A stretch of DNA of 64,000 bases from positions 2,154,767 through 2,218,766 of the forward strand of contig NZ_CP008944.1 of the NCBI RefSeq assembly GCF_000732945.1, written 5' to 3'. The DNA is from Corynebacterium atypicum (GTDB taxonomy: Bacteria > Actinomycetota > Actinomycetes > Mycobacteriales > Mycobacteriaceae). The first letter of the stretch is position 1. Every line of letters begins with the position of its first letter. Below are positions 32,501-41,651 of this stretch, in pieces. The notes beneath the pieces are model-generated. The model was given only the letters and a program-made list of their open reading frames with translations, ran no database searches and had not been told where the DNA came from. The translations under genes and the position numbers were made by a program.

Positions 32501-34442
32501 CAAAGATCGGGCCCTGCGCCTTCGGCGCGTCCCCGGCAAAGATCCCCACGGAGGTCTTGCCCTCGGCCACCTTGCGCAGACGCTGGACAGCGGTCTGCGC
32601 ATCTGCGGCGAGCACGAGGGCGCGACTACGCCCGTGATTAAACCCGGCCAGCGCCCGTTCCACGGCCTTCAGATCGGCCTGCGGGTGCGCCTCGAGGTAG
32701 TCCGCGAGCCGCGCGGCGGCCTGCTTGCGCCGCGAGACCACCAGCCCGGACACGGGCAGCAGGACCGTGCCATCCGCGGCGTCATCAAGCTGTCCTGCCG
32801 GGGGGCCTGCCGGCAGCTCCGGATAGTCCTCGGCGCGGAAGCTTCCCACGACCAGGTGCACGTTCGTGCCGCCGAAGCCGAAGCCAGAGATCCCGGCGAG
32901 CATCCGCCCGGAGTACTCGGGCCACTCCCGCGGGTCCTCCACCACCTCGAGATGCTCGGCGTCGAAATCGATAAACCGGTTCGGCGCGGCGAAGTTCAGC
33001 GAGGGCGGCAAGGTGCGATGCTGTATCGCCAGGGCGACCTTGATCAGCCCGGCGGCGCCGGCGGCGGATTCGGTATGCCCGAAGTTCGTCTTCGCCGAGC
33101 CGAGCAGCACCGGCTGATCTGCTTCGCGGCCGGCGCCGAGGACCGCGCCCAGGGCAGTGGCCTCGATCGGGTCGCCCAGGATCGTGCCCGTCCCGTGCGC
33201 CTCCACGTAGTCGACCTGCCGCGGGTCCACACCAGCATCCCGATACGCGCGCCGCAAGACGTCCACCTGGGCATCCGGATTAGGCGCGGTCAGGCCGTTG
33301 GAGTGGCCGTCAGAATTCGTGGCTGAACCCTTGATCACCGCCAGGATCCGGTCGCCCGCAGCAACCGCGTCGGCCACCCGCTTGAGTACGACGACGCCGC
33401 CGCCCTCGCCGCGGACAAAGCCATCCGCGTCATCAGAAAACGCGTGGATCCCTCCGGAAGGGCTAATCACCCCGAGCTCCGCGAAGGCCGTCGAGACGAA
33501 CGGACTGGCCAGGATATTCACGCCGCCGGCCACCGCGACCTCGGCGTCACCTGCGCGCAGCGCCCGCACCGCGTCGTGGACCGCGACCAGCGAAGACGAA
33601 CACGCGGTATCCACGTTGACCGACGGCCCGCGGAAGTCGAAGGCGTAAGAGATCCGGTTGGCCACGATCGAGCTGGCCGTGCCCGTCAACGCGTAGGGGT
33701 GCGCCTCGGCAGGGTCGGCCGCGATGAGCATGCCGTAATCATTGTTGGACGAGCCGACGAACACCCCGACCTGCTGGCCGCGCAGCTCGTTGGCCGGCAG
33801 GTGCGCGTCCTCCAGCGCCCGCCAGGTCAGCTCCAGCATGATCCGCTGCTGCGGGTCCATGTTGGTCACTTCCAGCGGCGAGAGCCCGAAAAACTCCGCG
33901 TCGAAGGAGGCGATGTCCTCCAGGTAACCGCCGGCCATATTGAGCTCGGCCAGCTTCTTGGCCATCACCTCGTCGCCGGCGTAATCAGACCACCGGCCCA
34001 CCGGCGGGGCCATCGTGGTCCCCGAGCGCCCGGTGACCAGCATGTCCCACATGCCCGCCACGTCCTCGGCCCCGGGGAAGCGGGCGGCCATGCCGACGAT
34101 GGCTACGTCGCGATCCGCCAGGCTTGCCGGCGCGTGCTGCGCCGCCGCGAACTCACTCGCCTGGCCCACACGCAGCTTCTTCGGCCCCTCTACCACGAAG
34201 CGCGCCAGCGACGCGGTGGTCGGATACTCGTAGGCCACGGTGGCGTCCAGCTTGCGGCCGGTCAGCTCCTCGAGTTCCCCAGAAAGGACCACGACGTCGC
34301 GGGAGGACAGCCCAAAATTCTCCATCGGCTTCGTCTCGTCTACCTCAGCGGGTGCCAGCCCGGTATGGTCGACCACCCAGTCGCGCAGCCAGTCCTCTAG
34401 CTGTGCGACCGACATCTGGGATCCGCCTTGAGGTTCAGCCAT
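29532..34442 (-). CDS. pks13: Polyketide synthase Pks13 (mycolic acid condensase)
   Basis: 1636 aa. It performs the Claisen condensation of the two fatty acyl chains into the mycolic beta-keto ester. Domains in order: N-terminal ACP with GLSSRDVV (Ser47 for phosphopantetheine); ketosynthase with DTACSSS (Cys281), VEAHGTGT and the GSAKTNFGH histidine; acyltransferase with GMSMGEF (Ser734); C-terminal ACP with DLGLDSLMG (Ser1181); a Gln/Pro/Glu-rich linker; and thioesterase with GGWSFGGA (Ser1430). All catalytic residues are present. The ATG follows GGAGG at about 11 nt. It is flanked by fadD32 (loads the meromycolyl chain) and accD3 (makes the carboxylated extender). Confidence 0.97.
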   Translation of the reverse strand: MAEPQGGSQMSVAQLEDWLRDWVVDHTGLAPAEVDETKPMENFGLSSRDVVVLSGELEELTGRKLDATVAYEYPTTASLARFVVEGPKKLRVGQASEFAAAQHAPASLADRDVAIVGMAARFPGAEDVAGMWDMLVTGRSGTTMAPPVGRWSDYAGDEVMAKKLAELNMAGGYLEDIASFDAEFFGLSPLEVTNMDPQQRIMLELTWRALEDAHLPANELRGQQVGVFVGSSNNDYGMLIAADPAEAHPYALTGTASSIVANRISYAFDFRGPSVNVDTACSSSLVAVHDAVRALRAGDAEVAVAGGVNILASPFVSTAFAELGVISPSGGIHAFSDDADGFVRGEGGGVVVLKRVADAVAAGDRILAVIKGSATNSDGHSNGLTAPNPDAQVDVLRRAYRDAGVDPRQVDYVEAHGTGTILGDPIEATALGAVLGAGREADQPVLLGSAKTNFGHTESAAGAAGLIKVALAIQHRTLPPSLNFAAPNRFIDFDAEHLEVVEDPREWPEYSGRMLAGISGFGFGGTNVHLVVGSFRAEDYPELPAGPPAGQLDDAADGTVLLPVSGLVVSRRKQAAARLADYLEAHPQADLKAVERALAGFNHGRSRALVLAADAQTAVQRLRKVAEGKTSVGIFAGDAPKAQGPIFVYSGFGSQYRKMGKRLSEISPAFAARIAELDRVVSFESGWSMREIIADDAQTYDLETAQVTITAIQIALTDLLAELGVRPAGVMGMSMGEFAAAYATGGVDAADAMRMACHRARLMGEGERTLSEDQLGGMAVVEMSAQQLKQRQQEDPELAGLEPAVYTAPGMLTIGGPRPALERLVAQLDGEGKFARALALKGSGHTSMLDPIMGELAAEIDGLVGHPLSIPLFSSVDRGRVYEAGETPHDADYFLRCTRQPVWFEDATTAAFSRGFDTLVEIAPHPVALMGMMKTAFSVGRPDAKLLYALKRKEPEVQSLRSLIAGAYVAGQSVNLKAVHGPGPVADVPGVEFKHQHYWTTARPSSGGRAGLPGHRVTLPEGKLAFSTDAAEVPSTLALMEAAAAAVNEQARLVASETPGTLPAAGEITTVVDRTLGGLSVTVFTVAEAGLVKVAEGLALVGALAGVGANSAAPIPGVAPVAAPPTDDPVSDPGALEVKRWDPEGSESVEERLRSIVSESMGYDVDDLPVELPLIDLGLDSLMGMRIKNRVENDFQIPPLQVQALRDGSVADVIKMVEDLVAQTHGGQAGQAQPDKQPEEQGPQDEPGEQAPKPDDRQREDTAAAPPMAAVAPRDAAERMVFGTWAGMTGKAAAGVTHPLARVDGAVAEKIAARLTERSGVEVTAGDVAGAETLAALADQVRPGLETPVEGNVRVLRERAAGSTAPAVVMFHPAGGNSAVYQPLTRRLPEDVPVYGIERLEGPLAERAAAYLDDVRRIAAGGPVVLGGWSFGGAVAYEVAHQLAGSDVDVAAIALLDTVRPAHPAPDTPEETKARWQRYANFAKKTYGLDFPVPTELLESAGEDAVLGMLGQYLAQADPVEHGLAAGVLEHQRASFADNRILDRLDFAAWADVHVPVVLYRAERMHEGAIELEPAYAEINRDGGWAGIVDELAIVQLHGDHLGVVDEPEIATVGQDLARRLRLIQAGKPPVVEGED

Positions 34443-34629
34443 GAAGGGGACGTCCTCCGTTATCGTCGTTCATCAGTCAATCTCGGCCCGGCCAAAACCC
34501 GGGCCTCAACAAACCGGTCGCCCGCAGGGGCACATTCATAACAATCGTACTAATCTACGCTATCGCTTCTGCCCCGGCTTCCATGACTTTGCCCAGCTCG
34601 CTGCCTCGCAGCGCGTTGGGCCACCACGC

Positions 34630-36507
34630 CTAGCGGGCGCGGTCTCTGTGGAAGCGCTGTGCCGCCACCCGGCGCGCGATCTTCGCCGAGGAGCTGCGCG
34701 GAATGGTGTGCGCGTCCAGGATGCGCACCTCCGCCGGAGCCACCCCGTGGGTGGCGGTCACCGCGGCGCGGATGTCCCGGGCGGCGGCGTCATCACCCGC
34801 CGGGTCTGCACCGTCCGCGCGCTCGGCGAGCACGATGAGCTCCTCGACGTCCTCGCCCGGAACCGAGAACGCGGCCACCGCGTCCGGGTTGATCTGCTCG
34901 GTAGACTCGCCCACCGTCACCTCGATGTCCTGCGGGTAGTGGTTACGGCCGGCGATGACGATGAGGTCCTTGCGCCGGCCGGTGACATATACCTCGCCGG
35001 CGATGATCGTGCCTAGGTCGCCGGTGGCCATCCACCCCTCATCCGGCACGCCCGCAGCGCGGCTGCCCTCGCTCAGCCGGCCGGCCAGCGTGTTGGCGAA
35101 CGTCTCCGCGGTCTCTTCGGGCCGGCCCAGGTAGCCGGCAGCCATGTTCTCGCCGTGGGCCCACAGTTCGCCGACCACGGCGTCAGGAAGCTCCTCGCGC
35201 GTGTCCGGGTCCACGATGGTCAGCGCCTGCGGGCGAACCACCTGGCCGTTGGAAATGAACGTCACCGTGTCCTCGCCAGCCTGGTCCGTGACCTGCGCTC
35301 GGCCGGCCGCCAGCTCCTCCCGGTCAAAGTGCGTGATCACCGGCCGGTTATCGGTCTGCGGGGTGGTGACCAAAAGCGAGGCCTCGGCCAGGCCGTAGGA
35401 GGGCCGCAGGGCGGCGCGGCTCAGCCCGAAGGGCTCGAAAGCCGCCAGGAAGGACTCGATCGAGCGGGCCGTCACCGGCTCGGAGCCGATGATGATGCCG
35501 TCCACCACAGAGAGGTCGAAGTTATCCTGATCCGCGCCCTTGGGCATCCCGTGCCGAACGGCCAGCTCCAGGGCGAAGTTGGGCACCACGGTATAGACGT
35601 TGACCCGGTTGCCCGTAGGCTCCACGTCGCCCTCGCGGTGGGCGATGCGCTCCATCCAGCGGCTGGGGCGCTGGATGAAGTCGCGCGGGGCGAACAGGTC
35701 GAACTCGATGCCGAGGATGATCACGAAGGCGGCCAGGATAATGCCCATGTCGTGGTGCAGCGGGATCCAGTTCACCAGCCGCAGCGGGGACTTCAGCTTG
35801 CCGGCGGCGAAGATCTGCAGGACGTTCGTCACGATCGAGCGGTTGGTCAGCAGCACCCCGGCGGGAGTGCGCGTCGAACCCGAGGTGTACTGCAAAAACG
35901 CCGGCAAATCGACGGGCTTGGTGCCCGATTGCGCCAGCGCCTTGCCGGCCTGTGTCTCCAGCGGGTTGCGCCATGACTCAGCCAGGGTGTCCGGCAGCGA
36001 GTCCACGGCGATGATCCGCGGGCGCTCGGTTCCGGGCAGCTCGGCGAAGTAGGAGCGCACGGCCTTCGCCGAGGGTCGATTGGTGAGCACGATCGCGGGC
36101 TCGGAATCGGCGAACACAGCCTTCAGGTGCGCCGCGTGCCCCGGCTCGTCCGGATCGTAGAGCGGCACCGGCGTCACGCCCGCATACAGGGCGCCCATAA
36201 AGGCGAAGAGGTATTCGGCCGAGTTTCCGGCGAGAATCGCGGCGCGCGCGCCGGGCTGGGCGACTTGCTGCAGGCGGGCGGCGACGGCCTTGATCCGGGT
36301 GTTGACCTGCGCGCGGGTGAATTCCCGCGGGGTTCCACCCACCTCTGTGCCGAAGTCCCAGTCGCGCAGCGCAACCCGGCTGGACCCGCCTTGGGCTGCC
36401 TCGGACTGATAGATCAGCTCGCACATGCCGGCAAGGGTCAGTTGCTCGGGCAGCGCGATCTCTCCGCGCTCGGTGAAGAATTGCCCCATGGCCGAGGTGA
36501 GATCCAT
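34630..36507 (-). CDS. fadD32: Long-chain fatty-acyl-AMP ligase FadD32
   Basis: 625 aa from the ATG at 36507, fixed by AAGGAG (36514-36519) 6 nt upstream. The open frame continues to 36609 without a better start. It adenylates the meromycolic acid and loads it on the Pks13 N-terminal ACP. The FAAL pattern is clear: LQYTSGSTRTPAGVLLTN (P-loop A3), NWIPLHHDMGII (FAAL-specific), PSYGLAEASLLVT (A5), WMATGDLG (A7), GRRKDLIVIAGRNHYPQDIE (A8) and a final SSAKIARRVAAQ lysine region (A10). The gap to pks13 is 187 nt, so an internal promoter is possible. Confidence 0.95.
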   Translation of the reverse strand: MDLTSAMGQFFTERGEIALPEQLTLAGMCELIYQSEAAQGGSSRVALRDWDFGTEVGGTPREFTRAQVNTRIKAVAARLQQVAQPGARAAILAGNSAEYLFAFMGALYAGVTPVPLYDPDEPGHAAHLKAVFADSEPAIVLTNRPSAKAVRSYFAELPGTERPRIIAVDSLPDTLAESWRNPLETQAGKALAQSGTKPVDLPAFLQYTSGSTRTPAGVLLTNRSIVTNVLQIFAAGKLKSPLRLVNWIPLHHDMGIILAAFVIILGIEFDLFAPRDFIQRPSRWMERIAHREGDVEPTGNRVNVYTVVPNFALELAVRHGMPKGADQDNFDLSVVDGIIIGSEPVTARSIESFLAAFEPFGLSRAALRPSYGLAEASLLVTTPQTDNRPVITHFDREELAAGRAQVTDQAGEDTVTFISNGQVVRPQALTIVDPDTREELPDAVVGELWAHGENMAAGYLGRPEETAETFANTLAGRLSEGSRAAGVPDEGWMATGDLGTIIAGEVYVTGRRKDLIVIAGRNHYPQDIEVTVGESTEQINPDAVAAFSVPGEDVEELIVLAERADGADPAGDDAAARDIRAAVTATHGVAPAEVRILDAHTIPRSSSAKIARRVAAQRFHRDRAR

Positions 36508-36621
36508 TGCACGCTCCTTGAAGAAGAGGATTGGCCCGCACTCGTCGGGGGCCGAAGATTGCTTTGTGAAGAAAACTAACATGCATGAGCCGGAAACACC
36601 TAGGCTCACCGCCTGCCCCCA

Positions 36622-37545
36622 CTAGCCGATGAGCCCCTTCGCCCACTCCACCAACCAGAGATTGGTGGTCGTCCCCGGAATCACATCCGGGTTCGTCGCA
36701 TACATCGCGTGGATGCCGTTGGCCTCCACCAGCTCGCGGGCCCGAGCCAACGCATTGCCCACGTCCGGCGGGGCGTCGCAAATGCTATCGCTCGGCGCGC
36801 AGATGTCCTGCACCCTCCCGTCGAGCTCACCGTAGCCACCCTCGCGCGGGCCGCGCATCGTCGCCCCGGGCACGATGGGCTGCACCAACCCGCTCAGCGG
36901 CTGCAACGCCACCTCGGCGCCCACCCCATGAACGTGCGCGCCCGGCACCTGCCCCACCCCGGCGACGCGCCGGCCGTCAGCCACCACGGCCGCACCGCGC
37001 ACCCGGTCGGCGGGGATGACACCGCGGCCATTGCCGATCTCCGAGGCCACATCGCCCACGATCACCGCGCCCTGCGAAAATCCCGCCAGGATGAAGTCCG
37101 TCAGCGGGCACTGCGCGTGCGTGGCTTCCAGCTCCGCATTCAGCCGCGCGGTGCCCTCTTCGCGCGAGTCGTCGTAAGACATCTCCTCCTTAGAGTTGAT
37201 GTTCTTAAACTGCGCGGTATAGGGCAGCGTCCACGCCTTAACGTGCGCGGGATCGTACGCCTCGGCCAGGGGCGCGGACACCGTGAGCATGAAGGATTTT
37301 GGGTTGGCCTGGGGGTTCATCGGGTCGTCGTCGGCGGCAGACTCCCAGGTACCCGGCGCAGAGATGAACTCCACCGAGGGGCACCAGTTGGGCTGCTCGG
37401 GCCCCTGCTCGGGCCCCTGCTCCGGCAGCACCTGCTCCGGCAGCCCCAGGTCCGCGCTATCGCGGCTGTTCACCCAGTTGACCACTCCGGCGCCGATCAC
37501 AGCCAGCACCGCCAGGAAGGCGATTACGGTCAGCGTCTTTTTCAT
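36622..37545 (-). CDS. Cutinase-like serine esterase (Rv3802c-like)
   Basis: 307 aa. An N-terminal anchor or signal (MKKTLTVIAFLAVLAVIGAGV) is followed by a PEQ-rich repeat segment and an alpha/beta-hydrolase of the cutinase family. The nucleophile is in ILAGFSQGAVIVGDVASEIG (Ser157), the acid region is ICAPSDSICDAP, and the histidine is in EANGIHAMYATN. In mycobacteria the Rv3802c protein is an essential envelope lipase or thioesterase acting on mycolate-type substrates. It keeps the conserved place between fadD32 and the mycolyltransferases. It lies 12 nt downstream of the DUF732 lipoprotein gene, so the two are co-transcribed. Confidence 0.87.
   Translation of the reverse strand: MKKTLTVIAFLAVLAVIGAGVVNWVNSRDSADLGLPEQVLPEQGPEQGPEQPNWCPSVEFISAPGTWESAADDDPMNPQANPKSFMLTVSAPLAEAYDPAHVKAWTLPYTAQFKNINSKEEMSYDDSREEGTARLNAELEATHAQCPLTDFILAGFSQGAVIVGDVASEIGNGRGVIPADRVRGAAVVADGRRVAGVGQVPGAHVHGVGAEVALQPLSGLVQPIVPGATMRGPREGGYGELDGRVQDICAPSDSICDAPPDVGNALARARELVEANGIHAMYATNPDVIPGTTTNLWLVEWAKGLIG
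37393..37443. repeat. 12-bp tandem repeat in the cutinase-like gene
   Basis: Two identical CTGCTCGGGCCC units and two CTGCTCCGGCAG units (separated by CAC) encode GPEQ/LPEQ repeats just after the membrane anchor. Confidence 0.75.
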
Positions 37546-37557
37546 CGACCGCGATGC

Positions 37558-38061
37558 CTAGCAGTATTTCGCGCGCGCAGAATCGACGATGAGCTTCGCC
37601 GTCTCCTCGTGCCCAAGCTTGGTCTTGTGCTGCTCGATCAACTGGCCGGCAACCGCGTCCGCCGTCACCCGGCCGCCCTCGGAACCCTTCGGCGCCTCGC
37701 AGACCGAGCGCGCAGCCCCGATGAGGGAATCTCCGGTGTCGCCCACATCGACACCGCCCTCGGTGAGTGCCTCGAGGTACTCGCGCTCCTCGCGGGTCTG
37801 CGCCGGGCTCGGCGCCGGGACCTCCTCGATTTCGCGCGCGCCGCGATCGCCCTCGCCGCTCGCCGAACTTTGTTCCTTGCGCGGGGTGGGCTTCTGCTCT
37901 TTGCCGGAGTCCTTCCCGGCGTCGTGGTGCGCGTCCCGGCTCGGGCTTGCCGACGCCGCGGGGGCGGCATCCTCATGATCCACGGTCGCCGCGCCACCAC
38001 AGGCAGCCAGAGCCAGGCAGCTCAGTCCTGCCACCAGCGCAGCGCACATCTTCCTGGGCAT
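37558..38061 (-). CDS. DUF732 lipoprotein
   Basis: 167 aa from the ATG at 38061, chosen because AAAGGA lies 8 nt upstream; ATGs at 38082 and 38091 are further from any ribosome site. A lipoprotein signal peptide ends in LSCLALAAC/GG (lipobox LAAC). A long charged, low-complexity linker follows (about residues 20-80). The C-terminal DUF732-type helical domain (REYLEALTEGGVDVGDT to the end) has two cysteines (SVCEAP and the final RAKYC), likely disulfide-bonded. DUF732 proteins are common in actinobacteria and have no known function. The location suggests an accessory to the downstream esterase or the mycolyltransferase upstream. Confidence 0.78.
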   Translation of the reverse strand: MPRKMCAALVAGLSCLALAACGGAATVDHEDAAPAASASPSRDAHHDAGKDSGKEQKPTPRKEQSSASGEGDRGAREIEEVPAPSPAQTREEREYLEALTEGGVDVGDTGDSLIGAARSVCEAPKGSEGGRVTADAVAGQLIEQHKTKLGHEETAKLIVDSARAKYC

Positions 38062-38112
38062 AGCCAGATCCTTTCGAGTCATGCCTTGCATCGTACGACG
38101 AACCGGAGGGGC

Positions 38113-40062
38113 CTAGACCTCCTTGTGCACGACTCCGTTGGACTGGCTGATCTTGCCGTGCTGGAACTCGACGACTTCGCCGCCGGCCGGAACGTCCGTG
38201 TGATCCGCAGTCGGGTAGCCGAACTTGCCCTGCTCGTAGCCGTCTTCGCCCCAGGCATCGAAAATCCCACCGTAGCGAATCACGTGGGCGCCCGTCTTCG
38301 GCGACCAGTAAATGTTACCGTTCTCGAACTCCTGGAACGCGCCGCCCTTGATCAGGTTCTCGTTGCTGCGTGGGAAGCCCAGTGCGTGGCCGACATGGCC
38401 GAGCTCGCCGTACTTGCGGGCGATCTCGCCGCGCAGCCAGTAGACCTCGCTCGGCTTTGCGCGCACCAGGTAGCCGCCCTCGAAGGGCTGGATCACACCG
38501 GCCTTCGCATCGACCGCCGGTCCCGTCGGGTAACCCAGGTCGCCACGCTCCCAGTTGATCGAGCCCCAGGCGGCCATCATGTCGCCGGGAATAGCGTGCG
38601 CCCCGGTCTGCGGGGTCCAGTAGATCGATCCATGTTCAAAGTGCACCATGCGGCCGCGCCCGTCCGGGGCTCCCAGCTCAGTGCTCTTGGGGAAGCCCAG
38701 CCAGGAGGACGGCCCGCCCATCTCTGCGTAGCGGGCGTTGATCATCCCGTAGAGCCCGTGCGCGCCCGTCTGCGGCGACCAGTAAGCCGTGCCGCCCCGG
38801 AAGTCCTGGGCCTTGCCGCCCTCGCCCGAATCGTACTCATTGTTCACGCACGTGCCCAACGCCTTGGTCTGCTCTGCGACCTGGGCTATCGCGCCGACCG
38901 GCTGGCAGTCGCCGGCGCGGTCCTCCGGTGGCAGTCCCAGCGCATTGGCGATGTATGGCCACGCCTGGGTCATCTCGAACTGCCAGTACTCCCAGGAGTG
39001 CACGCCCGACGGGCGGAACTTCTCGATTACCTCGACGTTTTCGGTCCTGGCGCGGTTGACAAAGGTCTGGCTGGTCAGCCTCGAGATCACCTCCAGGCCC
39101 ACGCCGGCGACGTTCGACGGCCCAGCGAGCACCGACTCCGGGTTTCCGTGATCGTCCTTGCCCGATCCGGCCGAGACGTAGACGACCATGTCTTTCAGGG
39201 CGCCAATGCCCAACTTCGGGTCGTGGTCGATCCAGTCCTGCGAGCCCTCGGGGCCCCACATCGCATTCGTGTTATAGCCGCCGGCGTCCATCTGCGCCAC
39301 CCGCACCGCCGCCGGCATGCCCGGCGAGGTCATATCGAGATAACCGGAGAACGAGCCGACGAACTTAAACAGACTCGGGTTGCGCTCTGCCAGGTTCACG
39401 GCTGCGGTGCCACCCATCGAGATGCCGGTCACGGCGCGCTGGCCATTCGAACGGAAGCCGTTTTGTAGCACCGGGATGAGCTCGCCGGTAAGGAAGGTCT
39501 CCCACATGTAGTGCTTGCCGTTGTCCGGCTGCTGCCAATCCGAGTAGAACGAGGACTCCCCACCCACCGGCAGGATCACGTTAACGTTGCGGTCCGCGTA
39601 CTGGGCCTCAATGTTCGTCTCGATCGTCCAGCCGTTGTTGTCATCACGAGCGCGCAGACCATCGAGGGCCCAGACCTCCGGGAAGGTGCGGTCGGGATGA
39701 GCGTGCCAGTCGCGAGCCAAGAGCATCTGCACCTGGATCGGTTTGCCCGGCATGGCCTTGGAGTTGATAAAGATCGCGATCCTGCGGTTGGTGATCCACT
39801 CCACTCGGTCCACGGACACGCCCTCAGGCAGGCCCTGGATATCCGGGAATTCCATCCTGGGCGCAGAGCGATCGATGTTTTCCTGGCCCGGCCTAATGAA
39901 GTCGGAGAAGCCACTGCTCCCGGAGCTACCCGGCAGCAAGTCCGAGGACTGGGCGGAAGCCACCGGCGCCAGCGCCGCGGCAGTAGCCACGCTGACCGGA
40001 ATCGCCGTGGCAGCTAGGAAGAGGGAACGGCGCCGTTGGGCTCGGAGTAGCAAGTCACGCAT
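38113..40062 (-). CDS. cop1: Trehalose corynomycolyltransferase with C-terminal LGFP repeats (Cop1/CmytA type)
   Basis: 649 aa from the ATG at 40062, preceded by AAAGGAA. A signal peptide ([20 protein letters not shown]...ASA/QSS) is followed by an antigen-85 type alpha/beta-hydrolase (about residues 60-365). The nucleophile is in [14 protein letters not shown] (Ser215) and the histidine in SGVHSWEYW (His355). Four to five LGFP repeats (for example [30 protein letters not shown]) fill the C-terminal half and probably anchor the enzyme to the wall. It transfers mycolate from trehalose monomycolate to arabinan or to another trehalose monomycolate. This is the PS1-like, long mycolyltransferase of corynebacteria. 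The 377-nt leader region holds its promoter. Confidence 0.93.
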   Translation of the reverse strand: MRDLLLRAQRRRSLFLAATAIPVSVATAAALAPVASAQSSDLLPGSSGSSGFSDFIRPGQENIDRSAPRMEFPDIQGLPEGVSVDRVEWITNRRIAIFINSKAMPGKPIQVQMLLARDWHAHPDRTFPEVWALDGLRARDDNNGWTIETNIEAQYADRNVNVILPVGGESSFYSDWQQPDNGKHYMWETFLTGELIPVLQNGFRSNGQRAVTGISMGGTAAVNLAERNPSLFKFVGSFSGYLDMTSPGMPAAVRVAQMDAGGYNTNAMWGPEGSQDWIDHDPKLGIGALKDMVVYVSAGSGKDDHGNPESVLAGPSNVAGVGLEVISRLTSQTFVNRARTENVEVIEKFRPSGVHSWEYWQFEMTQAWPYIANALGLPPEDRAGDCQPVGAIAQVAEQTKALGTCVNNEYDSGEGGKAQDFRGGTAYWSPQTGAHGLYGMINARYAEMGGPSSWLGFPKSTELGAPDGRGRMVHFEHGSIYWTPQTGAHAIPGDMMAAWGSINWERGDLGYPTGPAVDAKAGVIQPFEGGYLVRAKPSEVYWLRGEIARKYGELGHVGHALGFPRSNENLIKGGAFQEFENGNIYWSPKTGAHVIRYGGIFDAWGEDGYEQGKFGYPTADHTDVPAGGEVVEFQHGKISQSNGVVHKEV

Positions 40063-40439
40063 GAAGCTTCCTTTAGTCTTTCGATGTCTTAACGCAGGGT
40101 GCAAAAAGTTATCTCCGGCGTAGCCGCTCCGAAGGTTCCCCTCCTCCGGTGCGCCGCCCGGCCACGGGTGCCACAGCGAAGAACAGTAACAGGTACAACG
40201 CCGGACCGCGGGGCCGCGAGTCTGGTTCAAGTTTAAGTACAAGTTGAGACTTTTGAAAGTGACACGCGCAAAGAACCCTAAAATGTTGCCAGGCAGGATA
40301 CAGCAAAACCCGCCAGACCCCCTGAGGGGCCGGCGGGAAATCCTACGGCCGGCGGCGCGGCGGCCGGATGAACAGCAATAATGACGCACGCCCAGAGCTC
40401 GCCGCACCCCAACCGCGCGGCCTTATTGGCTAGCGCACG
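40063..40439 (-). promoter_or_regulatory. Long control region upstream of cop1
   Basis: 377 nt without a gene between the two mycolyltransferases. It contains the terminator of the upstream gene (40305-40337) and, nearer cop1, an AT-rich stretch with a direct repeat CAAGTT-TAAGTA-CAAGTT (40228-40245) that could be an operator or part of the promoter. The remaining leader is long enough for regulation, but I cannot assign a mechanism. Confidence 0.5.
40305..40337 (-). terminator. Rho-independent terminator downstream of the second mycolyltransferase
   Basis: On the minus strand, CCCGCCGGCCCC and GGGGTCTGGCGGG pair with a small internal mismatch around a 4-nt loop, followed by TTTTG. It lies about 100 nt after the 40440 stop. 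Confidence 0.82.
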
Positions 40440-41456
40440 TTAATGCGCGTTCATCACGTCGAGCACACGCCCCTGGGTCTTGCGCATCTGATCGGCAAAG
40501 TTGTCCCAGTTGTGCAGGCCTACCGCCGGGTAGTCCTCGGCGAACTGGATCCCCTGGGCGCGCGCCTTGGTCGCCCAGGTGTTCGTGGAGATCCGGGAGA
40601 CAAACTCTAGCGCGGCGCCGGCGAACTGATCCTTGGGCAAGTACTTTTGATCCGCGGGGCCCGGAATGCCGGTAGCGGCCGAGACGTAGACGTCCTTGCC
40701 GCGCAGCCCGTCCATGTTCAAAAACGGGTCGTTCTTGAACCGCTCCGGGCTAAACAGCGAGCCGTACATGGCGTTGATGTTGTAGAGCCCAGCGTCAAGA
40801 AGCGCCACCCGGATCATCGTCTGCCAGCCCGGCAGCGTGGTGGTCAGGTAGCCCGAGTATGCCAGCACCTGGCGGAACTGGTGCGGGTGCTTGGCCGCCA
40901 GGTTCAGCGCCGCGGTGGCGCCCATGGAAAGGCCCAAGATGGAATTGTTGTTGCGGGCCACGCCAAAGTGCTGCTCGAGGTAGCCGGGCAGCTCGCCGGT
41001 GAGGAAGGTCTCCCACTTGTAGTTGACATACTCGCCAAGGTCGTACTTCGCGGGCCCGCTCCAATCAGCATAGAAAGAGGCCGTGCCGCCCACCGGCATC
41101 ACCAGCGTGATGTTGCTGTTGACGTACTGCGCCGCGGCGTTCGTATCAAACAGCCAGGCGTTCGTATACTCCGTGGCGCGCAGCCCATCCAGCATGTACA
41201 GACCCGCGTTACCGCCGCGCTGCGCCGGCTGAACCTGCACGGTGATGTTACGCCCCATGGACTCAGACCAGACTTCACAGCGCTGAACCCAGTAGCCCAC
41301 ACCGTCCCACGAGCAGCCCGGGCGCAGCCACCCGCGGTTGTCTTGGGCTTGGGCAACCCCGCCGCCGGCAACCAGGACACCAGCGGCCGTGGCCAGAGCG
41401 ACGAGGCTGGCTACTGTCTTGCGGCCGGTACGGCGCAACGTGCTCAGGACAGACAT
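40440..41456 (-). CDS. cmt2: Corynomycolyltransferase (Cmt2-like, short form)
   Basis: 338 aa. A signal peptide (SLVALATAAGVLVAGGGVAQA/QDN) precedes an antigen-85 fold. The nucleophile is in ILGLSMGATAALNLA (Ser177) and the histidine in VGLHNWDNFADQM (His315). YMLDGLRATEYTNAW and VMPVGGTASFYADW are the usual substrate-pocket segments. It lacks the LGFP tail of the neighbouring cop1 product, so the two likely differ in localisation. AAGGAGA precedes the ATG. The gene has its own terminator and lies 195 nt downstream of aftB. This arrangement parallels fbpA/fbpD downstream of aftB in mycobacteria. Confidence 0.92.
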   Translation of the reverse strand: MSVLSTLRRTGRKTVASLVALATAAGVLVAGGGVAQAQDNRGWLRPGCSWDGVGYWVQRCEVWSESMGRNITVQVQPAQRGGNAGLYMLDGLRATEYTNAWLFDTNAAAQYVNSNITLVMPVGGTASFYADWSGPAKYDLGEYVNYKWETFLTGELPGYLEQHFGVARNNNSILGLSMGATAALNLAAKHPHQFRQVLAYSGYLTTTLPGWQTMIRVALLDAGLYNINAMYGSLFSPERFKNDPFLNMDGLRGKDVYVSAATGIPGPADQKYLPKDQFAGAALEFVSRISTNTWATKARAQGIQFAEDYPAVGLHNWDNFADQMRKTQGRVLDVMNAH

Positions 41457-41625
41457 GTGGAGATTCTCCTTGGATCAAGTAACCGCAAAAGCGTATCTTT
41501 GTTCCTTCGGACGTGATGGAGGCACGCCAGAAGCTAGAAGTTTTCCCATCGAGTATAAGGCAAACCCCAAGCTACGCGAAGTCAATTCCCAGCAATCAGA
41601 CACCCGGGCAGGTCACAGCGCTTCC

Positions 41626-41649
41626 GCCCGCCACCCATACGCGGCGGGC
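41626..41649 (-). terminator. GC-rich hairpin after aftB
   Basis: GCCCGCC and GGCGGGC pair around a 10-nt loop directly after the aftB stop. No T-tract follows on the minus strand, so termination would be weak or factor-assisted. Confidence 0.4.
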
Positions 41650-41651
41650 AG

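Noticed and set aside
36709..39468. 919-aa plus-strand open frame
   Set aside because: Antisense to the esterase, lipoprotein and cop1 genes; composition of a shadow frame.
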